A model generated the notes under the pieces. That model was not told the DNA's origin, did not search any database, and saw only the letters and a program-made list of their open reading frames with translations. Positions 17,112 through 25,157 of a DNA stretch of 64,000 bases are shown piece after piece. This DNA is from Sporotomaculum syntrophicum (GTDB lineage: Bacteria; Bacillota; Desulfotomaculia; Desulfotomaculales; Desulfallaceae). The stretch covers positions 19,650 to 83,649 of the forward strand of contig NZ_LSRS01000002.1 of NCBI RefSeq assembly GCF_009932395.1, in the 5' to 3' direction. Position numbers and translations under genes: made by a program. Numbering within the stretch: the first letter of the stretch is position 1; each line of letters begins with the position of its first letter.

Positions 17112-18143
17112 TTAGATTTCTGTCGATTTACCAAAAGCACAGGCCGGATATCGGCAAGTTTCGCATTCTTCACACAGCCCGCCCTGGCCCAGCGCCACTA
17201 TATCTGACTTTGTTAAGCGTTCACCGGTAAAAATACGCGGTAGTACCAGATCAAAAACTGTAGTTTTATTAAACATCACACAGCCCGGCAGCCCACAAAT
17301 TGGCACTTCACCCAGGTAAGCCAGCATAAACATCGAGCCAGGCAATACCGGCGCACCATAAGAAACAACATCGGCCCCGGTTGCCCTTATCCCGGTAGGT
17401 GTCACATCATCCGGGTCAACCGACATGCCGCCGGTTAGTATCACCATTTCCGCTCCTTTATCAACCATGCTAAGGATCTCAGTAGTTATCCTATTCGGAT
17501 CGTCAGGCAAAATTTCATGTCCACATAATTTTGCGCCAAAAGCTTTAACTTTTTTTCTTACAACACTGGTAAAACCGTCTTTAATCCGTCCGTAAAAAAC
17601 CTCGCTCCCGGTGGTGATGACGCCAACTGAAAGTGGCAGAAAAGGTTTTACAGATAACAATGGCTCCGACTCACTGCAATTCGCTTCAGCTTCATTTAGA
17701 ATTTCACGTGGTATCGCTAACGGAATAACTCTGGTTCCGGCCACAAGTTGACCTTTAGAGACTACCCGGTTATTATGCACAGTAGCCAAGACTACCCCAT
17801 CTAAGCAGTTAAGCTGGTTCAACCTATCGCCCCGCACTTTCAGCATGCCGTCATAGGAAGCTCGCAAACTTACCTTGCCCTGGTTTGGTTCATCCCAATA
17901 TAACCCCGGTCCAGCTGCGATCCTTGCCAGGAGCAAGGCAGCTTCGTCTTCATGCACAAGATTATCTAAGTTCTCCCACACATAAATATGTTCTTTGCCC
18001 AAATCACGGAGCTTAGGGACGTCATCATTGGTTAAAATTTGACCTTTACGGAAAGCCCGTTCTTTTTTACTGCCAGGGATAATTCTGGTAATATCGTGAC
18101 AAAGAACCATACCCACCGCTTCGGTTACAGGTACCTTTTGCAT
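17112..18143 (-). CDS. Molybdopterin-binding protein with C-terminal cysteine cluster
   Basis: It has 343 residues from ATG 18143 (SD GGGAGGG); the frame extends upstream to a TTG overlapping the SD. The N-terminal 170 residues (VTEAVGMVLCHDITRIIPG...FRKGQIL) belong to the MoeA-like family seen beside Mo/W enzymes in anaerobes. The second half is a MoaB/Mog fold (VGVITTGSEVFYGRI, LTGGMSVDPDDVTPTGI, GLPGCVMFNKTTVFDLVLPRI). The tail carries C-x2-C-x2-C-x4-C (CEECETCRYPAC), able to bind zinc or an Fe-S cluster. Biochemical role not established. It is the first gene after the riboswitch at 18.4 kb, and its stop is about 22 nt from the moeA start. Confidence 0.85.
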   Translation of the reverse strand: MQKVPVTEAVGMVLCHDITRIIPGSKKERAFRKGQILTNDDVPKLRDLGKEHIYVWENLDNLVHEDEAALLLARIAAGPGLYWDEPNQGKVSLRASYDGMLKVRGDRLNQLNCLDGVVLATVHNNRVVSKGQLVAGTRVIPLAIPREILNEAEANCSESEPLLSVKPFLPLSVGVITTGSEVFYGRIKDGFTSVVRKKVKAFGAKLCGHEILPDDPNRITTEILSMVDKGAEMVILTGGMSVDPDDVTPTGIRATGADVVSYGAPVLPGSMFMLAYLGEVPICGLPGCVMFNKTTVFDLVLPRIFTGERLTKSDIVALGQGGLCEECETCRYPACAFGKSTEI

Positions 18144-18272
18144 TAATATCCCTCCCAATTTTCTCCTTAAACATCGTCTCGTACCAACTTAGCAAAAAAC
18201 ATTAACTGTATAATTAGATAATTTATTAGCCAAAAACTTAATAACCCTCAATTAGCCTGATTGATAAACACA

Positions 18273-18309
18273 AAAAAGCTCTGTCCTGAAAAGAAAGAAC
18301 AGAGCTTGA
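18273..18309 (-). terminator. Terminator of Moco riboswitch 3
   Basis: On the minus strand, AAGCTCTGTTCT and AGGACAGAGCTT form a 12-bp stem followed by TTTTTG. It sits between the aptamer and the molybdopterin-binding gene. Confidence 0.9.
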
Positions 18310-18324
18310 AAAAACAAGGCAATT

Positions 18325-18418
18325 CTCTCCTTTCCACAAAGGGAGGCACACCAGTTTCCCAATGCACCCTATCGGTCAGAACACCATACTTAAAAGCTTA
18401 GGTTGACTGACTCGGAGT
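18325..18418 (-). promoter_or_regulatory. Moco riboswitch (copy 3) of the moeA operon
   Basis: On the minus strand CTCCGAGTC begins at 18417, followed by P2 GTCAG/CTGAC, the P3 core CCTAAGC...AAGTATGG and the P4 hairpin AGGGTGCA...TGTGCC. It closes with GGAAAGGAGAG at 18325-18335. It is followed by a terminator and then the molybdopterin-binding/moeA/VWA genes. A role in shutting off cofactor synthesis when Moco is sufficient is expected from the characterised E. coli class. Confidence 0.92.
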
Positions 18419-18428
18419 ATTGTATTTT

Positions 18429-18457
18429 ATTGTATGTACATCCTAACTTGTTCTCAA
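18429..18457 (-). promoter_or_regulatory. Promoter of Moco riboswitch 3, inside the end of mobB
   Basis: On the minus strand, TTGAGA (18452-18457), a 17-nt spacer and TACAAT (18429-18434). The -35 and part of the spacer lie in the last codons of mobB. The riboswitch can therefore be transcribed independently of mobB. Confidence 0.7.
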
Positions 18458-18955
18458 GGCGAATTTCTCTATTAATTCAGCCACCCCTGCAACATCATCC
18501 GGTTCAAAAAATGGAGCTCTACTATCAAGGGGAACATCACTTACCACGGCCAACAGTTCATCTCCCGGAATATCCGGTCTTTCAGATACATCGTGACGGT
18601 ACACTTCTATTTTAGGCCAATTACCCCTTTTATACCCTTCAACTAAAATTATATCTACCCCGCTAATCATTGAAATAACCGCCTCTGGTCCAGGATCGGA
18701 CTCATACTTTCTAACCATAGACACACCATCAGGTGTAGCTAAAGCCACTACATCAGCACCAGCCTGTGCATGCCGCCATGTATCTTTACCAAGTTGATCA
18801 AATTCTACATGATGATGGGTATGTTTGACAACTCCAACCTGGTAGCCACGTTTTTTTAACTCAGCAATCAACTTTACCAAAAAAGTTGTCTTCCCTGTGT
18901 TAGAAAACCCGGTCAGACCAATTACCGGTGCACACCCTGGATTCTGTAAAATCAT
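18443..18955 (-). CDS. mobB: Molybdopterin-guanine dinucleotide biosynthesis protein B
   Basis: MobB is a P-loop GTPase that assists MobA in forming the guanine dinucleotide cofactor. The 170 residues contain Walker A GLTGFSNTGKTTF (about 13-25), VGVVKHTHHH, the Walker B-like DIILVEGYKRG and the TWRHAQAGAD region. It lies just upstream of, and partly under, the promoter of Moco riboswitch 3, and divergent to the Mo/W oxidoreductase. A true MobA is not adjacent. The nearest MobA-like nucleotidyltransferase is at 58.5 kb, in a different context. Confidence 0.92.
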   Translation of the reverse strand: MILQNPGCAPVIGLTGFSNTGKTTFLVKLIAELKKRGYQVGVVKHTHHHVEFDQLGKDTWRHAQAGADVVALATPDGVSMVRKYESDPGPEAVISMISGVDIILVEGYKRGNWPKIEVYRHDVSERPDIPGDELLAVVSDVPLDSRAPFFEPDDVAGVAELIEKFALRTS

Positions 18956-19156
18956 TTGCTATCCCCTTAAATAGGCTACATTTTATAAGCTTGACTTGAC
19001 AGTGTAAATACGCTAAAGTTCAAAATAGCGTTATTTTATTAAGGAATACTAACTATTATACTTAATAATCCTCCTTAAAAAATAATATATAAGTAAATTA
19101 TTTATGTCAAGATTTTTATTAGCTTACAAAAATCTTGACTTTTATTGTTGATTATA

Positions 19157-19185
19157 TTGTAATCGTGTCGGATATATGCTATTAT
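19157..19185 (+). promoter_or_regulatory. Promoter of the tandem Moco leader
   Basis: TTGTAA (19157-19162), 17 nt, TATTAT (19180-19185), with the aptamer beginning about 20 nt downstream. A second possible -10 (TATAAT, 19183-19188) overlaps. Confidence 0.55.
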
Positions 19186-19204
19186 AATCAAAAAATAAAT
19201 ACTT

Positions 19205-19296
19205 CTCCGAGCCAGTTTTACCTAAACCCTTAGTATGGTTAACTGGACGTTAAGGTATGTCAGGAAACCGATATGCCCCCCATTGCGGAAAGGAGA
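19205..19296 (+). promoter_or_regulatory. Moco riboswitch (copy 4) upstream of Mo/W oxidoreductase
   Basis: CTCCGAGCC (19205-19213) is followed by P2 CCAGTT/AACTGG, P3 with CCTAAACC...TATGG, P4 GGTATGTC...GATATGCC, and closing GGAAAGGAG (19287-19295). All conserved blocks are present. A terminator follows directly, then a degenerate second copy. This is the best copy in the window. Confidence 0.93.
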
Positions 19297-19315
19297 AAGG
19301 TATCTTTCTAATATA

Positions 19316-19353
19316 AGGCTTTATCCTTTTCTTGTACCGGATAAAGCTTTTAA
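19316..19353 (+). terminator. Terminator after Moco riboswitch 4
   Basis: GGCTTTATCC...GGATAAAGCTTTT; the 3' arm and T-run end at the beginning of the second, degenerate riboswitch unit. Confidence 0.85.
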
Positions 19354-19436
19354 AGCCTTTAAGCATGGTGACTGAAAAGTCTAAGTGTGTTGTGAAATCG
19401 ATATGCTTACCATTGCCGAACGGCTTGAGATATCTT
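19354..19436 (+). promoter_or_regulatory. Degenerate second Moco riboswitch unit (copy 5)
   Basis: This stretch aligns block by block with the 3' two thirds of copy 4: AGCATGG for AGTATGG, TCGATATGC for CCGATATGC, CCATTGC for CCATTGC, and then GATATCTTTTA before the same AAAGCTTTATCCTTTT terminator arm. The 5' CTCCGAGCC strand and most of P2 are missing and the closing GGAG is changed, so P1 cannot form as usual. It may be a decayed tandem duplicate or a modified second switch. Confidence 0.6.
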
Positions 19437-19441
19437 TTACA

Positions 19442-19483
19442 AAAGCTTTATCCTTTTCAAATTGGGATAGAGCTTTTTATTTT
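19442..19483 (+). terminator. Second terminator of the tandem Moco leader
   Basis: AGCTTTATCC...GGGATAGAGCT followed by TTTTTATTTTT. It is clearly related to the first terminator of this leader. Confidence 0.8.
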
Positions 19484-19785
19484 TATATCTTGCCCGCATT
19501 AATGGACGAGCTTAATACATACTTAGCAATTAACTAACTACCAGCATTTGATTATCCCTGATAGCATGCGTGACCAAGGTTGGTTAGCAATCAAAGGGGG
19601 TGAGCCATTAGGGATATATTAATTCAAAATTAACTTGCCTAAAAGTTAGGCTAACGATCAACCTGGTATGTCAAAGCTTAGCTAAGATCTTAAACGCCTC
19701 ATTACAGGTGAACAAGGTTACATACTTAGGGTAAGTTAAAATCGTTTCAGTTAAATGAATTACTAAATAGTGGAGGTTGAACAAA
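19484..19785 (+). other. Long untranslated leader before the oxidoreductase
   Basis: About 300 nt follow the second terminator with no ORF. Short repeats such as TTAACTAACTACC and GGTTGGTTAGC, and a GGGGGTGAGCC block, are visible but form no element I recognise. SD GGAGG at 19772-19776 belongs to the next gene. Confidence 0.4.
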
Positions 19786-21903
19786 TTGCAAAAAATTCAA
19801 ACTGACTGTGGCTTGTGCATTAACTGCTGTGGCATTGATTGCTACGTAGAAGATGGGAGACTGGTAAAAGTTGAAGGCACCCCAAACCACTGGCTAAACA
19901 AAGGTCAAATCTGCTCCAAGGCTAAATTTCTGGTAGAGGCTACCTATTCCACTAACCGCCTGCAATACCCGATGAAGAAGGTTGGCGGAAGAATTGACAA
20001 GGGCAGATTTGAAAGGATCTCCTGGGAACAGGCCTACAAAGAAATCGGCGACAAACTATTGGAGCTACGCGAAAAATACGGTGCCCGCACCCTGGCAACC
20101 TGGACCGGTTCAGTAGGCGTTGAGCACTTTGAAATGGCTGCTTTTAACCAGCGTTTTGCCAAAGCTTACGGCAGCCCTAACTTCTTTAACCCTGAAGGCA
20201 TCTGCTTCCGTACCCGGATCCTGGCCCGCCAGATCACCTTTGGACGCTATCCGGTAGAACAACCGCGGAATGCCAAATTGATTATTCTCTGGGGACATAA
20301 TCCGGAGGCCAGTTACTTCCCAATCGGCATAGATATTCGTGAAAGACTTCAAAACGGTGAATTGGAATTGGTGGTTATTGACGTACGCAAAATTCCGCTA
20401 GCCAATGAAGGTCTTTACTTACAACCCCGCCCGGGCACTGACGCCGCTATTGCCCTAGCTATGATAAACACTATCATTGAAGAAGACCTGTATGATCACG
20501 AATTTGTTGAAAATTGGTGCACCGGCTTTGATAAGTTGACCGAACACGTTAAGGATATGACACCGGAGTGGGCCGCAGAAATCAGCGGCGTAGCGGCCAC
20601 AGATATTAGAAAAGTCGCCCGGATGTTTGCCAATACCAAAAATGCCGCTATTTTGGAAGGTGTAGGCCACTTGAACCAGTATCAAAACGGCCTGCAAACT
20701 GAAAGATGCTTTAACATTTTGATCGCTATTACCGGCAAAGTCGACCGTCCTGGCGGATGGGTCACCTGCCCGCAAGTTCGCCTAGCCGACCTGCGCGTGC
20801 CCGTCGAAGAAAAAAGTTTGGGCTACGACGAATACCCGATTTTCCACCAGTTTAACAAACGTACTCCGCCATACGGCTCTGCATCCATGATGACCGAAGC
20901 CATGATTACTGAAAAACCGTACCCGATCAAGGCCTTCATTAGCTCGGGCAGCAACCCGGTTTTGACCTTCCCTGATACGGGACGTTTTATCGAGGCTATG
21001 AAAAATACCGAGTTATTTGTCAGCATTGACCCTTATATGACCGAAACCAGTCAGCTGGCTGATTATGCTCTGCCGGCCTGCACATTTATAGAAGAGACCG
21101 GTGTTGGTGGCTTCCCCTATGGTATTACGCACTGCACACCTTACATTATGCTACGTAAAAAAGTCATTGAGCCACTGTATGAAAGCAAGCCGATCTGGAG
21201 CATCTGGAGTGAGTTGGGACGTCAAATTGGTTTAGGCGAGTACTTCCCCTGGAAAACCGACGAAGAGGTAGCGGAACATCTATTCTCCACTACCGGGGTC
21301 ACCTATCAGCAATTGGTCGAGCATCCTGAAGGTATGTATTTCGGTGAAATAGAATATGAAGTCTACAAAAAAATCGGCTTTGCTACCGATAGCGGTAAAG
21401 TAGAACTCTATTCCGCACAAATGGAAGCTTTGGGAGCGGATGGCCTGCCGAGCCATGTTGAGCCGGAACAAAGCTACGTGGCCAATCCGGAACTGGCTGC
21501 AAAATACCCGGAAATCTTGCTCACCGGCGCCAGGCACCAGGAATATATCGGAGCCCAAATGCACGATGTACCCGGCCTGCGGGCAATCATGCAAGAACCA
21601 CATGCCATGATCCATCCGGTTACCGCCAAGAAATATAACATTATCGATGGCGAATTGATGGGCGTGGAATCACCGCGCGGCATGATTAAGATTAAAGCCC
21701 ATGTAACAGAAGATATCAGACCTGGTGCGGTATCTATTCCTCACGGCTGGGCAGGTTCCAACGTTAATGTGCTGCTGGATGCTATGGTTAGGGACAAAGT
21801 GTCCGGTTATATTACTATGAGAGGTAATGCCGTCCGCCTGGTAAAATTAGACCAAGTAACTGAGCTAGGTTCTACAACAGTCTATAAAGAGGTTGTAAGA
21901 TAA
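19786..21903 (+). CDS. Molybdopterin (Mo/W-bisMGD) oxidoreductase, DMSO reductase family
   Basis: The 705 residues start at TTG 19786 (SD GGAGG, 9-nt spacing; an upstream in-frame TTG at 19777 abuts the SD). The N-terminal [4Fe-4S] motif is Cys8-x2-Cys11-x3-Cys15-x27-Cys43, followed by typical MGD-binding domains. Cys140 in EGICFRTR occupies the metal-ligand position (Sec/Cys in formate dehydrogenase, Cys in acetylene hydratase). The following residue is Phe, not the His needed by formate dehydrogenases. There is no Tat signal and no membrane or Fe-S partner gene, so it is probably a cytoplasmic single-subunit enzyme. The region EEDLYDHEFVENWC...GFDKL resembles acetylene hydratase-type proteins. 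The substrate is unknown. It is controlled by Moco riboswitches and followed by fdhD. Confidence 0.9.
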   Translation: MQKIQTDCGLCINCCGIDCYVEDGRLVKVEGTPNHWLNKGQICSKAKFLVEATYSTNRLQYPMKKVGGRIDKGRFERISWEQAYKEIGDKLLELREKYGARTLATWTGSVGVEHFEMAAFNQRFAKAYGSPNFFNPEGICFRTRILARQITFGRYPVEQPRNAKLIILWGHNPEASYFPIGIDIRERLQNGELELVVIDVRKIPLANEGLYLQPRPGTDAAIALAMINTIIEEDLYDHEFVENWCTGFDKLTEHVKDMTPEWAAEISGVAATDIRKVARMFANTKNAAILEGVGHLNQYQNGLQTERCFNILIAITGKVDRPGGWVTCPQVRLADLRVPVEEKSLGYDEYPIFHQFNKRTPPYGSASMMTEAMITEKPYPIKAFISSGSNPVLTFPDTGRFIEAMKNTELFVSIDPYMTETSQLADYALPACTFIEETGVGGFPYGITHCTPYIMLRKKVIEPLYESKPIWSIWSELGRQIGLGEYFPWKTDEEVAEHLFSTTGVTYQQLVEHPEGMYFGEIEYEVYKKIGFATDSGKVELYSAQMEALGADGLPSHVEPEQSYVANPELAAKYPEILLTGARHQEYIGAQMHDVPGLRAIMQEPHAMIHPVTAKKYNIIDGELMGVESPRGMIKIKAHVTEDIRPGAVSIPHGWAGSNVNVLLDAMVRDKVSGYITMRGNAVRLVKLDQVTELGSTTVYKEVVR

Positions 21904-21964
21904 GTCAAATGCACTATTTTGACTCATTCTAGACTAAAACTTAATAATATTGTAAAATAAAGAT

Positions 21965-22004
21965 ACGTCGGTGTCATACTAGAGATTATGTACGATACCG
22001 GCGT
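21965..22004 (+). terminator. Hairpin between oxidoreductase and fdhD
   Basis: ACGTCGGTGTC...GATACCGGCGT forms a stem of about 15 bp with wobble pairs, followed by a weak TTATTTAA. It is a likely partial terminator or processing site within the operon. Confidence 0.6.
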
Positions 22005-22074
22005 TATTTAATAATCAAACCGTCCTGTTTATAAATAATTATACCTTACCCTATATAGCTAAGGAGGGAGAAGT

Positions 22075-22881
22075 GTGATTGAGTTAACCGAAGCTTATAC
22101 TTTAATACCGGTAACCAGGTATAGAAGCGGTGTCTTTTCTACCTGCGAAGACAAGGTTATCAAGGAGGTACCCGTTAACTTAATATTAAATAATTTTGAA
22201 TTTTCCACTATGACTTGTTCCCCGTACGATCTTAAGGAAATGGTGATAGGCTTTTTGTATTCCGAGGGATTAATACAACACTCGTCAGACATTAAAAGCA
22301 TTACTATTGATCAGGCCGGCAAAACAGTCAAAGTCGAAACTACGACAGAAGGTGTAACCGAAGATAAATTTGTCAAACGTCTGGTCACAACAAGCTGCTC
22401 CCGGGGAGGCCCTTCCCTATATTTTTTTAATAGTGCTAAAAGAGTAACACCCGTCTCTACCGATCTTAAAATTAAAATAACGCCAGGCGAAATCTTTTCT
22501 TTATGCAATGAGGTAGAGAGAAATTCTCCCCTGTTCCGGACAACCGGTGGCTCGCACAGTGCCGCGCTCTGTACAAATGAAAAAATACTTTTTATTTATG
22601 AAGATGTCGGTAGACACAACGCCGTAGACAAGGTAGCAGGCCATGCTCTGTTAAACAATGTTACTTTGTCAGATAAAATTCTGATCTTTAGCGGGCGGAT
22701 AGCCTCTGAAATATTAATTAAAGTAGCTAAAATGGGTATCCCGCTTATTGCTGCTCGTTCCGCCCCCACGGAGCTGGCTGTTAATCTGGCCAAGGAATTC
22801 GGCATTACTATTGTGGGATTTGTGCGCACCGACAAGTTTACTATTTATTCACATGAATACCGGGTAGTAAAAAATCAATAA
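22075..22881 (+). CDS. fdhD: Sulfur carrier / sulfurtransferase FdhD
   Basis: FdhD passes sulfur from a cysteine desulfurase to the bis-MGD cofactor of formate dehydrogenase-type enzymes. The 268 residues start at GTG 22075 with SD AAGGAGG. Recognisable blocks are EVPVNLILN, TMTCSPYDLKEMVIGFLYSEGLI, FRTTGGSHSAAL, YEDVGRHNAVDKVAG and SGRIASEILIKVAKMGIP. The usual CxxC loop reads SCSRGG: Cys108 is kept, but the second cysteine is Gly111. It sits about 170 nt after the Mo/W oxidoreductase, its presumed client. Confidence 0.94.
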   Translation: MIELTEAYTLIPVTRYRSGVFSTCEDKVIKEVPVNLILNNFEFSTMTCSPYDLKEMVIGFLYSEGLIQHSSDIKSITIDQAGKTVKVETTTEGVTEDKFVKRLVTTSCSRGGPSLYFFNSAKRVTPVSTDLKIKITPGEIFSLCNEVERNSPLFRTTGGSHSAALCTNEKILFIYEDVGRHNAVDKVAGHALLNNVTLSDKILIFSGRIASEILIKVAKMGIPLIAARSAPTELAVNLAKEFGITIVGFVRTDKFTIYSHEYRVVKNQ

Positions 22882-22960
22882 TTCCATAAAATTAAAAACT
22901 ACTATAATCAGGCTATATCCTTACCAATTTTTTTGTTAAGTAGCTTTCTTGCATATAAAA

Positions 22961-23012
22961 AGAGGGCATTTCCATTTTTATAAAAATAGAATTGTAAAGT
23001 GCCCTCCCATGT
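22961..23012 (+). terminator. Terminator after fdhD
   Basis: GAGGGCATTT ... AAGTGCCCTC stem with a nested ATTTTTATAAAAAT hairpin. It can serve both the converging fdhD and carboxyltransferase genes. Confidence 0.65.
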
Positions 23013-23040
23013 TGCCAAGGTATTATTATCTAATCTTGTT

Positions 23041-24564
23041 TTAAACAGGTATGTTGCCGTGCTTTTTATTAAGCCGAACTACCTGTTTATTATTTAATAT
23101 TTTTAAAGCGTTAATAATTTTTTGTCTCGTTTCCCTGGGATCAATAACGTCATCAACATAACCACGGGAACTAGCTACATAAGGATTAGCAAACTTTTCT
23201 TGATATTCTTCCACCAACAATTTCTTTGTTGCTTCCGGATTAGCTGCAGTTTCAATTTCTTGACGATGAGTAATATGAACTGCCCCCTCCGGTCCCATTA
23301 CTGCTATTTCCGCAATCGGCCAAGCATATACAATATCAGAGCGCAGTGAACTGCTGCACATTGCGATATATGCTCCACCGTAGGCCTTACGCAAGATAAT
23401 AGTTATTTTGGGTACGGTTGCCTCCGCATAAGCATATAGTATTTTTGCCCCATGCCTGATTATTCCGCCAAATTCCTGAGTTGTTCCAGGTAAAAAGCCC
23501 GGTACATCCATAAAAGTAACGAGTGGTATATTGAACGCATCACAAAATCTAACAAAGCGACTGATCTTAATGGAGGCGTTGATATCCAGGCAACCCGCCA
23601 AGTAATCAGGCTGATTGGCCACAATGCCGATAGACTGCCCATTAATACGTCCGAAACCAATAACCGCATTCTTTGCATAATGTGGATAAACTTCAAAAAA
23701 TTCACTGCCATCAACTATTGCATTAATAATTTTTTTAACATCATAAGTTAGACAAGATTGATCCGGGATGATGTTTAAAAGCTCTTCTTTATTAACGGAT
23801 GGCTCTTTAACGGGCTTAAGCGGCGGTTTTTCCTGGTTATTGGATGGCAAATAACTAAGCAACTGCTTTACCATATCCAAACAATGTTCCTCGTTTTCAC
23901 CCATAAAATGGGCTACACCACTGATTTCGCTATGCGTCACAGCCCCACCCAGCTGTTCCATGCTGACTTCTTCACCGGTTACCACTTGAATTACCTGGGG
24001 TCCGGTAATAAACATTTGTCCCGTATTTTGGACCATAAAAATAAAATCCATTAAAGCGGGCGAATAAACTGCTCCTCCGGCACAAGGCCCCATAATCACG
24101 CATAATTGAGGAATTAAGCCGGAGGCCATGGTGTTACGGTATAGAATTTCCCCAAAACCGTTTAATGCATCTACGCCTTCCTGAATCCTCGCCCCTCCCG
24201 AATCATTTAAGCCTATAATAGGGGCGCCTGTGCGCATGGCCAAATCCAAGACTTTGCAAGTTTTTTGGGAGTGCACCCGTCCAAGTGAACCGCCGGAAAC
24301 CGTAAAATCCTGGGCATAAACATATACTTCTCTGCCATTAATTAATCCATATCCGGTAACGACTCCCTCTCCGGGGTTATTATCCGGGTCACCGGCAAAG
24401 GCTCCTATTTCTTTAAATGTACCTGGGTCAAAAAGATAGTTGATTCTCTCCCGGGCTGTCTCTTTGCCAGCCCTATGTTGCTTGTCAATTTTATTTTCTC
24501 CACCGCCAGCATGTACTTTTGCCCTTAACTTATCAAGCTGAGCCATCTTTTTCCGCATAACCAC
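23041..24564 (-). CDS. Acyl-CoA carboxyltransferase (methylmalonyl-CoA decarboxylase alpha / PCC beta type)
   Basis: The 507-residue protein is a biotin-dependent carboxyltransferase of the MmdA/PccB family that moves CO2 between biotin and an acyl-CoA. Both crotonase-like halves are present. The N-half has GGENKIDKQHRAGKETARERI, DFTVSGGSLG and LNDSGGARIQEGVD. The C-half has GFGRINGQSIGIVANQP, FVRFCDAFNIPLVTFMDVPGFLPG and RKAYGGAYIAMCS. The GTG at 24564 lies 13 nt from SD AGGAGG; an ATG two codons later is an alternative. No biotin carboxylase, biotin carrier or sodium-pump subunits are adjacent, so the decarboxylase/carboxylase choice cannot be made from here. Confidence 0.88.
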   Translation of the reverse strand: MVMRKKMAQLDKLRAKVHAGGGENKIDKQHRAGKETARERINYLFDPGTFKEIGAFAGDPDNNPGEGVVTGYGLINGREVYVYAQDFTVSGGSLGRVHSQKTCKVLDLAMRTGAPIIGLNDSGGARIQEGVDALNGFGEILYRNTMASGLIPQLCVIMGPCAGGAVYSPALMDFIFMVQNTGQMFITGPQVIQVVTGEEVSMEQLGGAVTHSEISGVAHFMGENEEHCLDMVKQLLSYLPSNNQEKPPLKPVKEPSVNKEELLNIIPDQSCLTYDVKKIINAIVDGSEFFEVYPHYAKNAVIGFGRINGQSIGIVANQPDYLAGCLDINASIKISRFVRFCDAFNIPLVTFMDVPGFLPGTTQEFGGIIRHGAKILYAYAEATVPKITIILRKAYGGAYIAMCSSSLRSDIVYAWPIAEIAVMGPEGAVHITHRQEIETAANPEATKKLLVEEYQEKFANPYVASSRGYVDDVIDPRETRQKIINALKILNNKQVVRLNKKHGNIPV

Positions 24565-24772
24565 TATTGTAAAAAATCCTCCTCAACACTTATACAGACC
24601 TTATATTTTATTATGCCCAAGTACCACCCCATTAAAAAGTTAATTCCAAATTTCAGCTATAATAGCATGACTGCTATTAACGAACAGCAATTAAACCATA
24701 GTAAATCCATATGTTAAAGGTTAATTTCGAACTGCGAGCACGTCGCTGCCAAGGGCGACACTCACACTGCCC

Positions 24773-24797
24773 AAAAAAAACGCCGTAAAACGGCGCT
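24773..24797 (-). terminator. Terminator after the 78-residue gene
   Basis: On the minus strand, GCGCCGT-TTT-ACGGCGT is followed by TTTTTTT. Confidence 0.88.
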
Positions 24798-24803
24798 ATC
24801 GTA

Positions 24804-25040
24804 TTAATGGATGACTGGTTTTTCATAATCAATTTCACTAAGCTCGATTAAATTTTTTCCCCTCCGGTCCAGCTCAGATAAATGCTCATCCAAACGCTTG
24901 CGTTTTTTGGGCGCTGGTTGACCTGGCGCTATCTCCCCAGGCCGACCGTATTTTCTTTGCAGCTCCTCCAATTCATGCTGTGAAAGATAATAATTAGTGG
25001 AGTTAGAATGTTTTTGGTTTTTAGACTTCACATAATCCAT
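24804..25040 (-). CDS. Small hydrophilic protein of unknown function
   Basis: The 78 residues start at ATG 25040 with SD GAGGTG. The sequence is charged, with a helical YYLSQHELEELQRKYG segment (about 22-37), a proline/lysine stretch PGQPAPKKRKRLDEHLSEL and an acidic end. There is no membrane segment and no cysteine. It has its own SD and terminator, so it is probably expressed. I do not recognise the family. It lies between the MtnX-like phosphatase and the carboxyltransferase. Confidence 0.7.
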   Translation of the reverse strand: MDYVKSKNQKHSNSTNYYLSQHELEELQRKYGRPGEIAPGQPAPKKRKRLDEHLSELDRRGKNLIELSEIDYEKPVIH

Positions 25041-25157
25041 ATGTTGTCACCTCAGCTTTTTTGTAATTTGGAAGTTACAAAGCCCCGCATCTTAAACCAT
25101 GAACCCACCTGATTAGTTTAAAGAATTTTAAAAAATGTACACATGTTAATTAACAAC

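Noticed and set aside
19786..21903. Selenocysteine (in-frame TGA) in the oxidoreductase
   Set aside because: The ligand position is an ordinary Cys codon (TGC), and the frame has no internal TGA or SECIS-like hairpin.
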